This document shows, piece after piece, positions 6,911 through 14,980 of a stretch of DNA of 21,642 nt (position 1 is the first letter of the stretch; the number at the start of each line of letters is the position of its first letter). This DNA is from Firmicutes bacterium UBA3930 (GTDB lineage: Bacteria; Bacillota; Clostridia; Caldicoprobacterales; Caldicoprobacteraceae), in contig DGEI01000042.1 in NCBI GenBank assembly GCA_002385885.1, positions 1-21,642 on the forward strand, in the 5' to 3' direction. Below the pieces are notes generated by a model. It saw nothing but the letters and a program-made list of their open reading frames with translations. It was not told the DNA's origin and searched no databases. The position numbers and the translations under genes are program-made.

Positions 6911-8878
6911 TTATATTATCCGTTCCCGAAGACTAAATATCTCGTCCCTGAGCCTGGCAGCCTTCTCAAATTCAAGAGCTTCCGCTGCAGCTTTCATTTC
7001 AGCCTCCAGTTTTTCAATAAGAGCTCTTAAGTCCTCAATTGATAACGCCTTTTTTATATGATAATCATCCGGCTGTTCAGCCGCCTTAGTTGTCTCGATA
7101 ATATCGTGTATTCCCTTTTCAATGGTTTTCGGAGTAATCCCATGTTTCCTGTTAAACTCTATCTGAAGCCGGCGTCTACGATTGGTTTCATCGATAGCCC
7201 TCCGCATTGAATCGGTAATATTATCAGCATACATGACGACCCTGCCGTTTACATTCCTTGCAGCCCTTCCGATGGTCTGTATGAGGGATGTCTCGGAACG
7301 AAGGAAACCTTCCTTGTCGGCGTCAAGTATGGCTACAAGGGAAACCTCCGGAAGGTCCAGCCCTTCCCTTAGCAGGTTTATCCCCACAAGGACGTCAAAT
7401 TCCCCTTTTCTCAGATCCCTGATTATCTCCATCCGTTCTATGGTATCAATATCGGAATGAAGGTACCTGACTCTTATATCCATTTCCCTCAGGTAATCGG
7501 TCAGACTCTCAGCCATCTTTTTTGTCAACGTAGTAACCAGCACCCGCTCATTATTTTGAGTGCAGCGGTGTATCTCACTTATCAGATTATCTATCTGACC
7601 TTCAATAGGCCGCACTACCACCTCGGGATCAACCAGTCCGGTCGGCCTGATAATCTGCTCGACAACCCGTGATGACTTGCTGAATTCATATTGTCCCGGG
7701 GTTGCACTTACATATATAACCCGGCAAATCTTTTGTTCAAACTCCTCAAAGGTAAGGGGCCGATTATCGTAAGCAGCAGGCAGTCTGAATCCGTATTCCA
7801 CCAAATTGTCCTTCCTGGAACGATCCCCTGCATACATACCTCTTATCTGGGGAATGGTTACGTGAGACTCATCTATAAACATCAAAAAATCATCAGGAAA
7901 ATAATCCAACAGAGTATACGGAGGTTCTCCTGGTTCTCTTCCATCCATGTACCGGGAATAGTTTTCAATACCGGTGCAATAGCCAATTTCACGCATCATT
8001 TCAATATCATAGTTAGTCCGCTGAAGCAAACGCTGTGCCTCCAGCAAACGTGACTGATCCCTTAATTCTTTTACCCGAATCTCCAGGTCCCGTTCAATCT
8101 GGGCAATAGCCCGCTCCAATCTTTCACGGGATGATGCATAGTGGGATGCAGGGAATATGGCAATATGGTTACGATAACCTAAGATTTCTCCGGTTAAAAC
8201 GTCTATTTCCGTAATCCTGTCAATCTCGTCACCGAAAAACTCTACCCTTACAGCCCGTTCGGAGGAACTTGCCGGAAAAATCTCCAGAACATCTCCCCTG
8301 ACCCGAAAAGTTCCCCGTACAAAATTTATGTCATTGCGCTGATATTGAATATCTACAAGTTTCCTTAATACCTCATCCATATCCCTTGTCATTCCCGGCC
8401 TTAATGACAATGTAAGCTCCCGGTATTCTGCAGGATTTCCCAAACCGTATATACACGATACACTTGCTACGATGATAACATCCTGCCGTTCAAACAAGGC
8501 AGAAGTGGCTGAATGGCGAAGCTTATCTATTTCTTCATTTATCGAAACATCCTTCTCTATATATAAATCGGTGGAGGGTACATATGCCTCGGGCTGGTAA
8601 TAGTCATAGTAGCTCACAAAATACTCAACAGCATTATCAGGAAAAAAGAACTTAAATTCACTGCACAGCTGGGCAGCAAGGGTTTTATTATGAGCAAGAA
8701 CCAATGTAGGACGTTGAAATCGCTGAATAATATTGGCCATGGTAAAGGTCTTTCCCGAACCCGTCACTCCAACAAGGGTCTGATGCCTTTCTCCATTTTC
8801 CAGCCCTTCTGTCAGTGCATCTATTGCCTGAGGCTGATCGCCCTGCGGTACGAAATCCGACTTTAGTTTAAAGCCCAT
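6911..8878 (-). CDS. uvrB: UvrB, excinuclease ABC subunit B
   Basis: This is the damage-verification helicase-like subunit of nucleotide excision repair; it is loaded by UvrA and recruits UvrC. The 655-residue protein has Walker A GVTGSGKT near residue 40, the DNA-clamping beta-hairpin region YYDYYQPEAYVP (about 92-103), helicase motifs including DESH and SATPG, and motif VI QTIGRAARN. The C-terminal UVR domain (ALIEKLEAEMKAAAEALEFEKAARLRDEI) binds UvrC. The start is the ATG at 8876-8878, with AAAGGAG 10 bases upstream; the frame is open for 26 more codons but with no supported start. It stands alone, not next to uvrA or uvrC in this window. No GAAC-N4-GTTC LexA box was found upstream. Confidence 0.97.
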   Translation of the reverse strand: MGFKLKSDFVPQGDQPQAIDALTEGLENGERHQTLVGVTGSGKTFTMANIIQRFQRPTLVLAHNKTLAAQLCSEFKFFFPDNAVEYFVSYYDYYQPEAYVPSTDLYIEKDVSINEEIDKLRHSATSALFERQDVIIVASVSCIYGLGNPAEYRELTLSLRPGMTRDMDEVLRKLVDIQYQRNDINFVRGTFRVRGDVLEIFPASSSERAVRVEFFGDEIDRITEIDVLTGEILGYRNHIAIFPASHYASSRERLERAIAQIERDLEIRVKELRDQSRLLEAQRLLQRTNYDIEMMREIGYCTGIENYSRYMDGREPGEPPYTLLDYFPDDFLMFIDESHVTIPQIRGMYAGDRSRKDNLVEYGFRLPAAYDNRPLTFEEFEQKICRVIYVSATPGQYEFSKSSRVVEQIIRPTGLVDPEVVVRPIEGQIDNLISEIHRCTQNNERVLVTTLTKKMAESLTDYLREMDIRVRYLHSDIDTIERMEIIRDLRKGEFDVLVGINLLREGLDLPEVSLVAILDADKEGFLRSETSLIQTIGRAARNVNGRVVMYADNITDSMRRAIDETNRRRRLQIEFNRKHGITPKTIEKGIHDIIETTKAAEQPDDYHIKKALSIEDLRALIEKLEAEMKAAAEALEFEKAARLRDEIFSLRERII

Positions 8879-8903
8879 TACATTCACACTCCTTTGGGGT
8901 TTT

Positions 8904-8925
8904 ATTATACCACATATGAATATGT
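8904..8925 (-). promoter_or_regulatory. uvrB extended -10 with palindrome in the spacer
   Basis: On the minus strand TGG-TATAAT (TATAAT at 8904-8909) forms an extended -10 about 26 bases before the uvrB start. Just upstream, in the position of the -35/-10 spacer, lies ACATAT-TC-ATATGT (8912-8925), a 6+6 palindrome. No good -35 was found. The palindrome is not the clostridial/Bacillus LexA consensus, so its role is open. The rest of 8926-9101, up to the divergent promoter, shows nothing I can assign. Confidence 0.5.
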
Positions 8926-9101
8926 ATTGACATTTTATACTGATATTTAGGTGCAAAAATGCTTATTCGGGTTCCATATCTTTTCGCAATACAAGCTCCA
9001 TAATATTCTTCACACCATGCTCTTTGCTAATCATGCTATTGAGTATAATGTTTTTGCAGAATATTATGGAAATCACCGGGGCTCCCTTCATCAAAAAATT
9101 C

Positions 9102-9130
9102 TTGCAATCTCTGCACCTGATAAATATAAT
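9102..9130 (+). promoter_or_regulatory. Promoter of the cysteine-rich protein gene
   Basis: TTGCAA (9102-9107), a 17-base spacer, then consensus TATAAT (9125-9130). The expected start site near 9137 leaves a short leader before the ATG at 9165 and rules against the longer in-frame start at 9024. Confidence 0.65.
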
Positions 9131-9164
9131 AAAAACGTTAAACTTTTTTGGATGTGATGAAGCA

Positions 9165-9836
9165 ATGGAAACAGTATACGTAGATTTTGACAATGAAATA
9201 CCCCGCTATGTTTATACGGGGTGCAAAAACTGCTCCAGCATTATGGGAATAAGTATGTGCAGCATTACCAACAGGGGATGTTGCTACTATTATCCAAAAT
9301 ATACTCTTGTTGATATACAGAGAATGACCAAGACGCTGGAAGGCTTAAAATTTCTGAATTCAATTATGCGGCTGCCGGATAAGGAAATAAAAAGCTATCA
9401 AATAATTGCCAAAGGCTATTTTGATCAAAAGGGCTGCAATGACTATGTCAAAAGCGAGAATAAGATAAATACCGGCTATATACGGGATCATTCCATATTT
9501 TTTAAGGCCTGTCCTTTTGTGAAAAGCGGCTATGGATGTACCGTTCCCCCGCGTTACCGCACATTTGTATGCAATTTCTTTATATGCGAAGAGGTTGTTC
9601 AAAGTATAAGAGACAAAGCTTCCTTTGAACCTTATATTAAAGAACGCGAGAGATATGCCCGCTGGATCGAATGGGAAAATATTTCGATAAGGGAGGTACT
9701 CTTCGAACACAAGGTGGATCTTATAAGGGATTATGAAGGCACTATAAGAATATTACAGGACATGCCTCAAAATATCTATGAGTTCCCAAAACTGCATCCT
9801 GTTACCATAGACACAGGTTCCAGCCGGGGGGCCTGA
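9165..9836 (+). CDS. Cysteine-rich protein, YkgJ (CxxCxxCC)-like
   Basis: A 223-residue soluble protein with ten cysteines in two clusters. Residues 20-40 have C-x2-C...C...CC followed by YYYPKYTLVDIQRM. Residues 116-141 have CPFVKSGYGC, PPRYRTFVC and FFIC. This layout (paired cysteines, then CPF-x(n)-GC, then an Arg/Pro-containing C-x-(Y/F) segment) matches the logic of the YkgJ/CxxCxxCC family, which is described as zinc- or iron-chelating and whose biochemical role is not established. I place the start at the ATG at 9165 because GGATGTGAT, close to the 16S-complementary sequence, ends 6 bases upstream and because the promoter lies at 9102-9130; an ATG at 9024 would precede the promoter. 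The gene is divergent from uvrB and convergent with the MinJ-like gene. No terminator was found in the 135-base gap after it, which holds only a weak AAGCTC/GAGCTT hairpin. Confidence 0.75.
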   Translation: METVYVDFDNEIPRYVYTGCKNCSSIMGISMCSITNRGCCYYYPKYTLVDIQRMTKTLEGLKFLNSIMRLPDKEIKSYQIIAKGYFDQKGCNDYVKSENKINTGYIRDHSIFFKACPFVKSGYGCTVPPRYRTFVCNFFICEEVVQSIRDKASFEPYIKERERYARWIEWENISIREVLFEHKVDLIRDYEGTIRILQDMPQNIYEFPKLHPVTIDTGSSRGA

Positions 9837-9971
9837 TGTCTGCAATATTCAGCTATTCCAAACCACTTTGCAGAAGCTCAGGGAGCTTACAGCGCTGCCG
9901 TTGCGGATACCACCGGAAGAATAAAATAAAAATCTTCGGGCAGAGAGAAAATATTGAAGGATGTGGATTGT

Positions 9972-11204
9972 TTACGCCGGGGTATTCTTATTCCCTATGA
10001 TTTTATTCCATAGATTAAGCATTACCCCTTTTTGTTCTTCCATACGAAAATACTTGCCGGTATTCCGCGGAACAAACACAAGGCCTAAGTTATCGATCCC
10101 ATTGGTATAATCTGTATATTCAAAGGAAAGAATTTCATCCTTACGTTTTACGTCCACCCAGACCATATATGAGTATTCACCCAGTACTTCATACAGCATC
10201 TCCTGGCTGCTGATATTTTTGCCATTGACGTTAAACAGTATATCTCCCCGTTTGATTCCCATTTTATCTCCGGGCAACTCGGGAAGTACCTCAAGAACTC
10301 TCAGTCCGACCCATGGAACATTAAAGACCGGTTCGCCTTTCATCTGTCTTTTTTTCCCCACAATAACTATCAGCTCATGAAATAAGGGAGCGCTTACCGC
10401 TGCCAGGTATTTTACCCAGTAAGTTCTGGATGAAACTATGGCCAGTGTCAATACCAATAAACTGTATAACGCCAGCCAGAAACCCGATTCCCGGCTTCTT
10501 TTGTCGGGCAGGCTGGTAACTGCAATATCACCGTATCCAAGTACAGCAACAATCGGGAAAAGAGCATATACCTGGGATACATTCTGAGGCTTAAACAACG
10601 GCCACCAATCAGGCATATTAACCCCGCCGCCATTTGCAGCCAATTGGGCTCCGGCATATGGGATAACCAATACCACCAGCGGTATAGGCCATATCTTCTG
10701 CAGAAGATACGCACCAACCGGTTGGAATCTGCCGTGTTCCATCCATACCGGCAGGCCGTCCCTGTGTCCGTCAGCTAATATCAATACACTTTCCATAAGA
10801 TGCAAAATACCTATAAGTGCAATAAGAGCTGATACATCCATTTTAGGCCATCCTGTTACAAGGCTTGCCAGTGACACGATACCCCCGGCATATGAAAAGC
10901 ACATAAGCCGTTGATTAAACAGCATTAAAAACAGCGCTAACGGCCAGACAAACAGAATAGCCTGGTAATCTATCGGGATACCGATAAGCACTATGAGCAG
11001 GCTGGCTATAAGGCCGACCAGCATACCGAAGAATACCACATTAGCCAGCTGGGTACTGACAGGGTTACGAAGAATGCCCAACCAATATTCCTCCAGTTGG
11101 GCATTTTTCCTGATATGCATATATACAAAAGCAACCACAGCAAAAAAGAATAAACTGGTTATCGAATGGGCAAACGATGTAGCAATCAGTTTTATAAAGG
11201 CCAA
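9972..11204 (-). CDS. MinJ-like polytopic PDZ membrane protein
   Basis: A membrane protein of about 410 residues with roughly seven hydrophobic segments over residues 1-285 and one PDZ domain at the C-terminus (about 300-378; LRVLEVLPELPGDKMGIKRGDILFNVNGKNI). This architecture and the position directly after ctpB and near ftsEX match Bacillus subtilis MinJ (YvjD), which bridges DivIVA to MinD and places the division site. The name is therefore supported by layout and synteny, but no functional residue proves it. Two in-frame TTG codons lie at the start. The first (11208-11210) is only 2 bases from GGAGG; the second (11202-11204) is 8 bases away and is preferred. It follows ctpB after 21 bases, so the two are likely co-transcribed. 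Clostridia that lack a MinCDE/DivIVA pair could use it differently. Confidence 0.8.
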   Translation of the reverse strand: MAFIKLIATSFAHSITSLFFFAVVAFVYMHIRKNAQLEEYWLGILRNPVSTQLANVVFFGMLVGLIASLLIVLIGIPIDYQAILFVWPLALFLMLFNQRLMCFSYAGGIVSLASLVTGWPKMDVSALIALIGILHLMESVLILADGHRDGLPVWMEHGRFQPVGAYLLQKIWPIPLVVLVIPYAGAQLAANGGGVNMPDWWPLFKPQNVSQVYALFPIVAVLGYGDIAVTSLPDKRSRESGFWLALYSLLVLTLAIVSSRTYWVKYLAAVSAPLFHELIVIVGKKRQMKGEPVFNVPWVGLRVLEVLPELPGDKMGIKRGDILFNVNGKNISSQEMLYEVLGEYSYMVWVDVKRKDEILSFEYTDYTNGIDNLGLVFVPRNTGKYFRMEEQKGVMLNLWNKIIGNKNTPA

Positions 11205-11225
11205 ATCCAAGCCCTCCTCAAGTTT

Positions 11226-12461
11226 TCATTGCAATTTTTCTTTCATCACTTCAATCGCCTTCAGCAACTGGTCGTCAAACTCAATAGGCAGATCATCATT
11301 TGGATTTTCAGTCATATAGTCTATAGCTTCCTGGCTTATATCCACTTCAATATCCGGTACAATTCCTTTTCCGTGAATATCCCGCCCTTTTGGTGTATAA
11401 TATTTTGATATTGTGATTTTCAGGGCTGAACCATCACTAAAAGGTCCTCTCAGGCCTTGGACAAGCCCCTTTCCATATGTGGTTTTACCAATAATAGTTC
11501 CTACTCCATAATCCTGTATTGCACCTGAAAGAACTTCGGAAGCGCTTGCGCTGTGTTCATTGACCAGCACAGCCAGTGGAACTCCCAATTGCTCCTTTTT
11601 TGAGTAGTATTCTTCCCTCTTTTTATGCCTGTTTTCACTATATACAATCAAACCCTCCGGAAGAAGCATATCGGCAATCTCCGTACATGCATCAAGTAAG
11701 CCGCCCGGATTGCCGCGTAAGTCGAGAATAAGAGCCTTCATTCCCTGGCTGTTCAGATCGTCAATGGCTTCCTTGAAATGCTTTGGCGATTTCTCATTAA
11801 ACTGATACAGCCATATATAACCGATATCCTGCTCAATCATTCTGTATTCCAGATCCGGAATTTCAATGATTGCCCGCTCCAGGGTAACGTTAATAAGTTC
11901 CTCTCCTCTTAAAATTGTTATGTTGACCGTGGTGCCCGGCTCGCCTCTCATCATATTTACGGCCATCTCAAGCTTACTGCCGTCCACATCTGTATCCTCG
12001 ACTTTGACAATCTTGTCTCCCTGATGGATTCCTGCCTTGTCTGCAGGGCTGTCTTTAAAGGCTTTAATGACGTAAATTCGATTATCCTCTTCATCCACAT
12101 TGACCCATAGGCCAATCCCGGCATAGCTTCCCTGGGTCTGCGTTATAAACTCCTTATACTCTTCCGGAGTAAAATAGGATGTATATGGATCGTCCAAAGC
12201 ATCAGTCATCCCTCTGATTGCTCCAATCAACTGCTCATCCAGGTCGATCTCTTCAATATAATCTCTTTCAATAACCTGCCTTATCTGCTCCAACAATTCG
12301 TATTTTTTTAACAGCTCATATACTTCCCGCTTTACTATAAACCTGTCCCCGCTTTGTATATCAAGGTATTTGCCTACTTCAAACGTCAAAAAGGATGAAA
12401 AAAAAGCAGTTACAAGGATTATAATAACCGCACCAAAAGCTGCAGCTCTTTTACTTATCAT
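11226..12461 (-). CDS. ctpB: CtpB-like S41 carboxy-terminal processing protease
   Basis: A membrane-anchored, extracytoplasmic serine protease of 411 residues. It has an N-terminal signal anchor (about 8-27), a PDZ domain (about 110-190; GSYAGIGLWV and DSPADKAGIHQGDKI) that gates the active site, and the S41 core (about 205-360). The catalytic set is complete: Ser306 in SASASE, Lys331 in TYGKG and Gln335. In B. subtilis the homologue CtpB cleaves SpoIVFA during sporulation and sits between ftsX and minJ, as here; substrates in this organism are unknown. The ATG at 12459-12461 is preceded by GGAGGAGG. A strong promoter at 12538-12567 and a terminator after the M23 gene make ctpB the first gene of its own unit, with the MinJ-like gene downstream. 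Confidence 0.92.
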   Translation of the reverse strand: MISKRAAAFGAVIIILVTAFFSSFLTFEVGKYLDIQSGDRFIVKREVYELLKKYELLEQIRQVIERDYIEEIDLDEQLIGAIRGMTDALDDPYTSYFTPEEYKEFITQTQGSYAGIGLWVNVDEEDNRIYVIKAFKDSPADKAGIHQGDKIVKVEDTDVDGSKLEMAVNMMRGEPGTTVNITILRGEELINVTLERAIIEIPDLEYRMIEQDIGYIWLYQFNEKSPKHFKEAIDDLNSQGMKALILDLRGNPGGLLDACTEIADMLLPEGLIVYSENRHKKREEYYSKKEQLGVPLAVLVNEHSASASEVLSGAIQDYGVGTIIGKTTYGKGLVQGLRGPFSDGSALKITISKYYTPKGRDIHGKGIVPDIEVDISQEAIDYMTENPNDDLPIEFDDQLLKAIEVMKEKLQ

Positions 12462-12537
12462 TAATAAGGTTTCCTCCTCCTAACCCTCAGGATGCATGTA
12501 TACATATACATAATAAACTTAAGGAAAATTCTTTATT

Positions 12538-12572
12538 ATTATACCATAATAACGGACATGTTTTCAAAACAT
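12538..12572 (-). promoter_or_regulatory. ctpB promoter overlapped by a perfect palindrome
   Basis: On the minus strand TTGAAA (12562-12567), an 18-base spacer and TGG-TATAAT (TATAAT at 12538-12543) form a good SigA-type extended promoter about 75 bases before ctpB. A perfect palindrome ATGTTTT-C-AAAACAT (12558-12572) covers the -35 and could be an operator. The gap 12462-12818 otherwise holds the M23 gene terminator, a doubtful 39-codon frame and no recognisable gene. Confidence 0.6.
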
Positions 12573-12655
12573 ATATACAAGATTTCATAGCACACAAATA
12601 AATATTTTAGTAGTAAGTATTAACCTTTAACCTAAGAAACGGGATCACAGGAGGC

Positions 12656-12696
12656 AAAAATAATGAGCCAGCAAAACACCAGGTGTTTTCCGGCTC
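12656..12696 (-). terminator. Terminator of the M23 hydrolase gene / ftsEX unit
   Basis: On the minus strand GAGCCGG-AAAACACC pairs with GGTGTTTTGC-TGGCTC (12665-12696, with a small internal loop), followed by ATTATTTTT. It separates the ftsEX/M23 unit from ctpB. Confidence 0.85.
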
Positions 12697-12818
12697 AACT
12701 ATACGGTTCAATACCGATAATTAAAAACGTATCACAGCCCGGAGCTCAAAGGCTGAAAACAAATAAAATCTGCTCTCTTTAACAATGCCCGATGCCAATG
12801 GTGCGCGTACGGCATATA

Positions 12819-14051
12819 TCAGCGCCCCAAATACGGCAGGGGATCCACCGGTGTGCCGTTCTTACGGACTTCAAAGTGGGCATGGGGTCCTGTAGATACT
12901 CCCGTGCTTCCCACTTTAAGGACCGCCTGTCCACGCTTTACCTTCTGTCCGGCTGATACCAGAATTTTAGAACCGTGAGCATAAAGAGTGGTAATGCCTC
13001 CGCCGTGCTCAATTATTACGCAGTTGCCATAGCCTCCATACCAGCCTGCAAATATTACGGTCCCGTCTGCACCTGCAACAAAATTCTGCCCGTATATACC
13101 CTGTGAACCATTGGAACCGATATCAATTCCGGTATGTAGTTTGCGTGTCCCGTAAACCGGATGAGTGCGATAGCCAAAATATGATGTGATTCTATAAAAT
13201 CCCGGAACCGGCCAGGCAAGTATTCCTCCCGTATACTCATTTTTTGATCCCGATTGGCTGCCCTGGCCTCCGTCTCCCCGACTTTGCTGTTCTTTCTTCC
13301 GCTGTTCTTCCTTTTGTCGTTTGAGCTCCTGCTCCCTAAGCAGCTGCTGTATCATCTTTTCAATCTCTTTTGAAGTCTTTTCCAGCTCATCCAGCTGCTC
13401 CTCATATTCCTGTTCCTGTTTTTTTAACTGCTGCAGCAGGGCGTCCTTCTCTTTTTTCTTATTTTCAATCTGCTTTTTTTGAGCGGCAACCGCCTGTTTT
13501 TTCTCGGCAATAATCCGCTCCTGCTCCTCCAACTCAGTACACTTCTTGTCTACCCGTTCCCTGCATTCCTCTAATTGCTCCAGTACCTGAACATCAAAGG
13601 TTACCAAGCGCTTGACCACGACTATCCGATCCAGAAGCTCGTTAATGCTCCTTGACTCCAGCAGCAGCTCAAGATATGAAGTCACACCGCTCATATAGAT
13701 CGTTCTTACACGTTCAGCCATCAATTTTTCCTGGTTTTCAGCTTCCTTTATTGCCTGTTCCAGTTCCTGCCGTGACTTCTCCAGCTCTTCCTGGGTAGCT
13801 GTAAGATCCTGTTCAAGTTTGTTCAGCTCATTTTCCTTTTCAATAATCTGCTTATCTATTGACTTAAGCTGAACCATTACATCCTGCTGCTGCTGCTGGA
13901 TCTCCTTTATATTTTCCTCTGTCTCCTTTTTTTCCTGATTAACTTCATTCAATTCCTTCTTTTTGCCGTCAATATTGGTAGAAGCCATTACAGTAGTTGA
14001 TGCAGCAAATAATAGAACGACTGATAATAATGCAGCTACAATTCGTTTCAT
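12819..14051 (-). CDS. Secreted coiled-coil M23 murein hydrolase, FtsEX partner
   Basis: A secreted peptidoglycan endopeptidase of 410 residues. It has a signal peptide (about 1-23, cleavage near VMA/ST), a very long Gln/Glu/Lys-rich coiled coil (about 25-250), a Gly/Ser linker (about 258-272) and a C-terminal M23 LytM domain (about 278-408). The zinc site is complete (H306 and D310 in HTGID, H392 in HAH), as are the catalytic histidines H359 (YAHG) and H390, so it should be active, unlike E. coli EnvC. A hydrophobic patch in the coiled coil, MSGVTSYLELLLESRSINEL (about 120-139), resembles the element by which PcsB/EnvC-type proteins dock on FtsX. The ATG at 14049-14051 has AGGTGAT upstream, and the gene follows ftsX by 20 bases. 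This suggests FtsEX gates this enzyme; in B. subtilis the partner is CwlO, an NlpC/P60 enzyme encoded elsewhere. Confidence 0.92.
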   Translation of the reverse strand: MKRIVAALLSVVLLFAASTTVMASTNIDGKKKELNEVNQEKKETEENIKEIQQQQQDVMVQLKSIDKQIIEKENELNKLEQDLTATQEELEKSRQELEQAIKEAENQEKLMAERVRTIYMSGVTSYLELLLESRSINELLDRIVVVKRLVTFDVQVLEQLEECRERVDKKCTELEEQERIIAEKKQAVAAQKKQIENKKKEKDALLQQLKKQEQEYEEQLDELEKTSKEIEKMIQQLLREQELKRQKEEQRKKEQQSRGDGGQGSQSGSKNEYTGGILAWPVPGFYRITSYFGYRTHPVYGTRKLHTGIDIGSNGSQGIYGQNFVAGADGTVIFAGWYGGYGNCVIIEHGGGITTLYAHGSKILVSAGQKVKRGQAVLKVGSTGVSTGPHAHFEVRKNGTPVDPLPYLGR

Positions 14052-14071
14052 AATATCACCTCATCCCAGCA

Positions 14072-14980
14072 TTATACCTTAAGATGCTTTCCGACAGATA
14101 TACAACTGGCCGTTATCCCGACGCAAGCGCCTACCGCCAGTGAAATAGTAAGAATAGGAAATACAACTTCATTCATGGGCAGCAGCTCAAATATTCCCAG
14201 GTAACCCCACTTAACGTTTATATAGCCGCTTCTGTCAATTAAAAACTTGTATGCTCCAGCTACCAAACTGGTTGATAGCAGTGCTCCTATCATCCCCAGA
14301 ACTATACCTTCAATAATAAATGGCCACCGGATAAACCAGTCCGTTGCGCCGATATATTTCATGATATTAATCTCTCTCCGTCTCGAATACACAGTCAGTC
14401 TGACGGTATTGCTGATAACAACCACAGCAACAACTGCCAGAACAGTAACGATCAAGGCGCCAAATATCCTTATACCTTTAGCAAAACCTCCGATAAATTC
14501 GGCCACCTGACTGCTGTAGTTTATATCCTCCACAGCCGGAAGTGCGCTTGCTTGTTCTACAATAGCTTCCACATACTCCGGTTTTTGTATTTTAACTATA
14601 AACGAGTCAGGCAGCGGATTGTTAGCCCCTGAATATCCCTCCAGCAATCTCCCTTTGTCTCCCAACTCTGCCTTCCATTTAGTCAGGGCTTCCTGTTTTG
14701 ATACAAATACAATATCGTAAACCCCTTCCCAGCTTTTTATGCTGTTCTCTATAATGAGGCGCTGGCTGTGGGTAGTACCATCCCTTAAATATATAGTTAT
14801 CTCCATTTTTGATTCCATGCCCTCTACCATAACGTCCAAATTAGCCGCAATTACTAGGACCAAGCCGAGAACAAACAAAGCGACCATAATTGCTGTTATC
14901 GACGCCAACGACATGACACGATTGCGAAGGATATTTTGTAATCCGCTGCGTATATAAAACCCCAGGCTTCTAAAGCTCAT
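14072..14980 (-). CDS. ftsX: FtsX, cell-division ABC-type membrane subunit
   Basis: The inner-membrane subunit of FtsEX, which passes ATP-driven conformational change in FtsE to an extracytoplasmic peptidoglycan hydrolase. The 302-residue protein has the family topology: TM1 (about 23-46), a large outer loop (about 48-170) containing the docking domain, then TM2 (about 172-193), TM3 (about 221-243) and TM4 (about 273-295). The cytoplasmic segment SRRREINIMKYIGATDWFIR (about 199-218) is highly typical of FtsX. The start is the ATG at 14978-14980, 8 bases from AAGGAGG; the TTG one codon upstream is closer than ideal. It overlaps ftsE by 11 bases, so the two are translated together. Confidence 0.96.
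   Translation of the reverse strand: MSFRSLGFYIRSGLQNILRNRVMSLASITAIMVALFVLGLVLVIAANLDVMVEGMESKMEITIYLRDGTTHSQRLIIENSIKSWEGVYDIVFVSKQEALTKWKAELGDKGRLLEGYSGANNPLPDSFIVKIQKPEYVEAIVEQASALPAVEDINYSSQVAEFIGGFAKGIRIFGALIVTVLAVVAVVVISNTVRLTVYSRRREINIMKYIGATDWFIRWPFIIEGIVLGMIGALLSTSLVAGAYKFLIDRSGYINVKWGYLGIFELLPMNEVVFPILTISLAVGACVGITASCISVGKHLKV

Noticed and set aside
9024..9164. N-terminal extension of the cysteine-rich protein to 268 residues
   Set aside because: The good promoter at 9102-9130 would lie inside the extension, and the ATG at 9165 has the better ribosome binding site.
8963..9193. A 76-codon minus-strand frame ending ...KNIMELVLRKDMEPE that looks somewhat protein-like
   Set aside because: No ribosome binding site at any start, it is antisense to the promoter and start of the cysteine-rich gene, and no family is recognisable. 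It could be a decayed remnant but cannot be supported.
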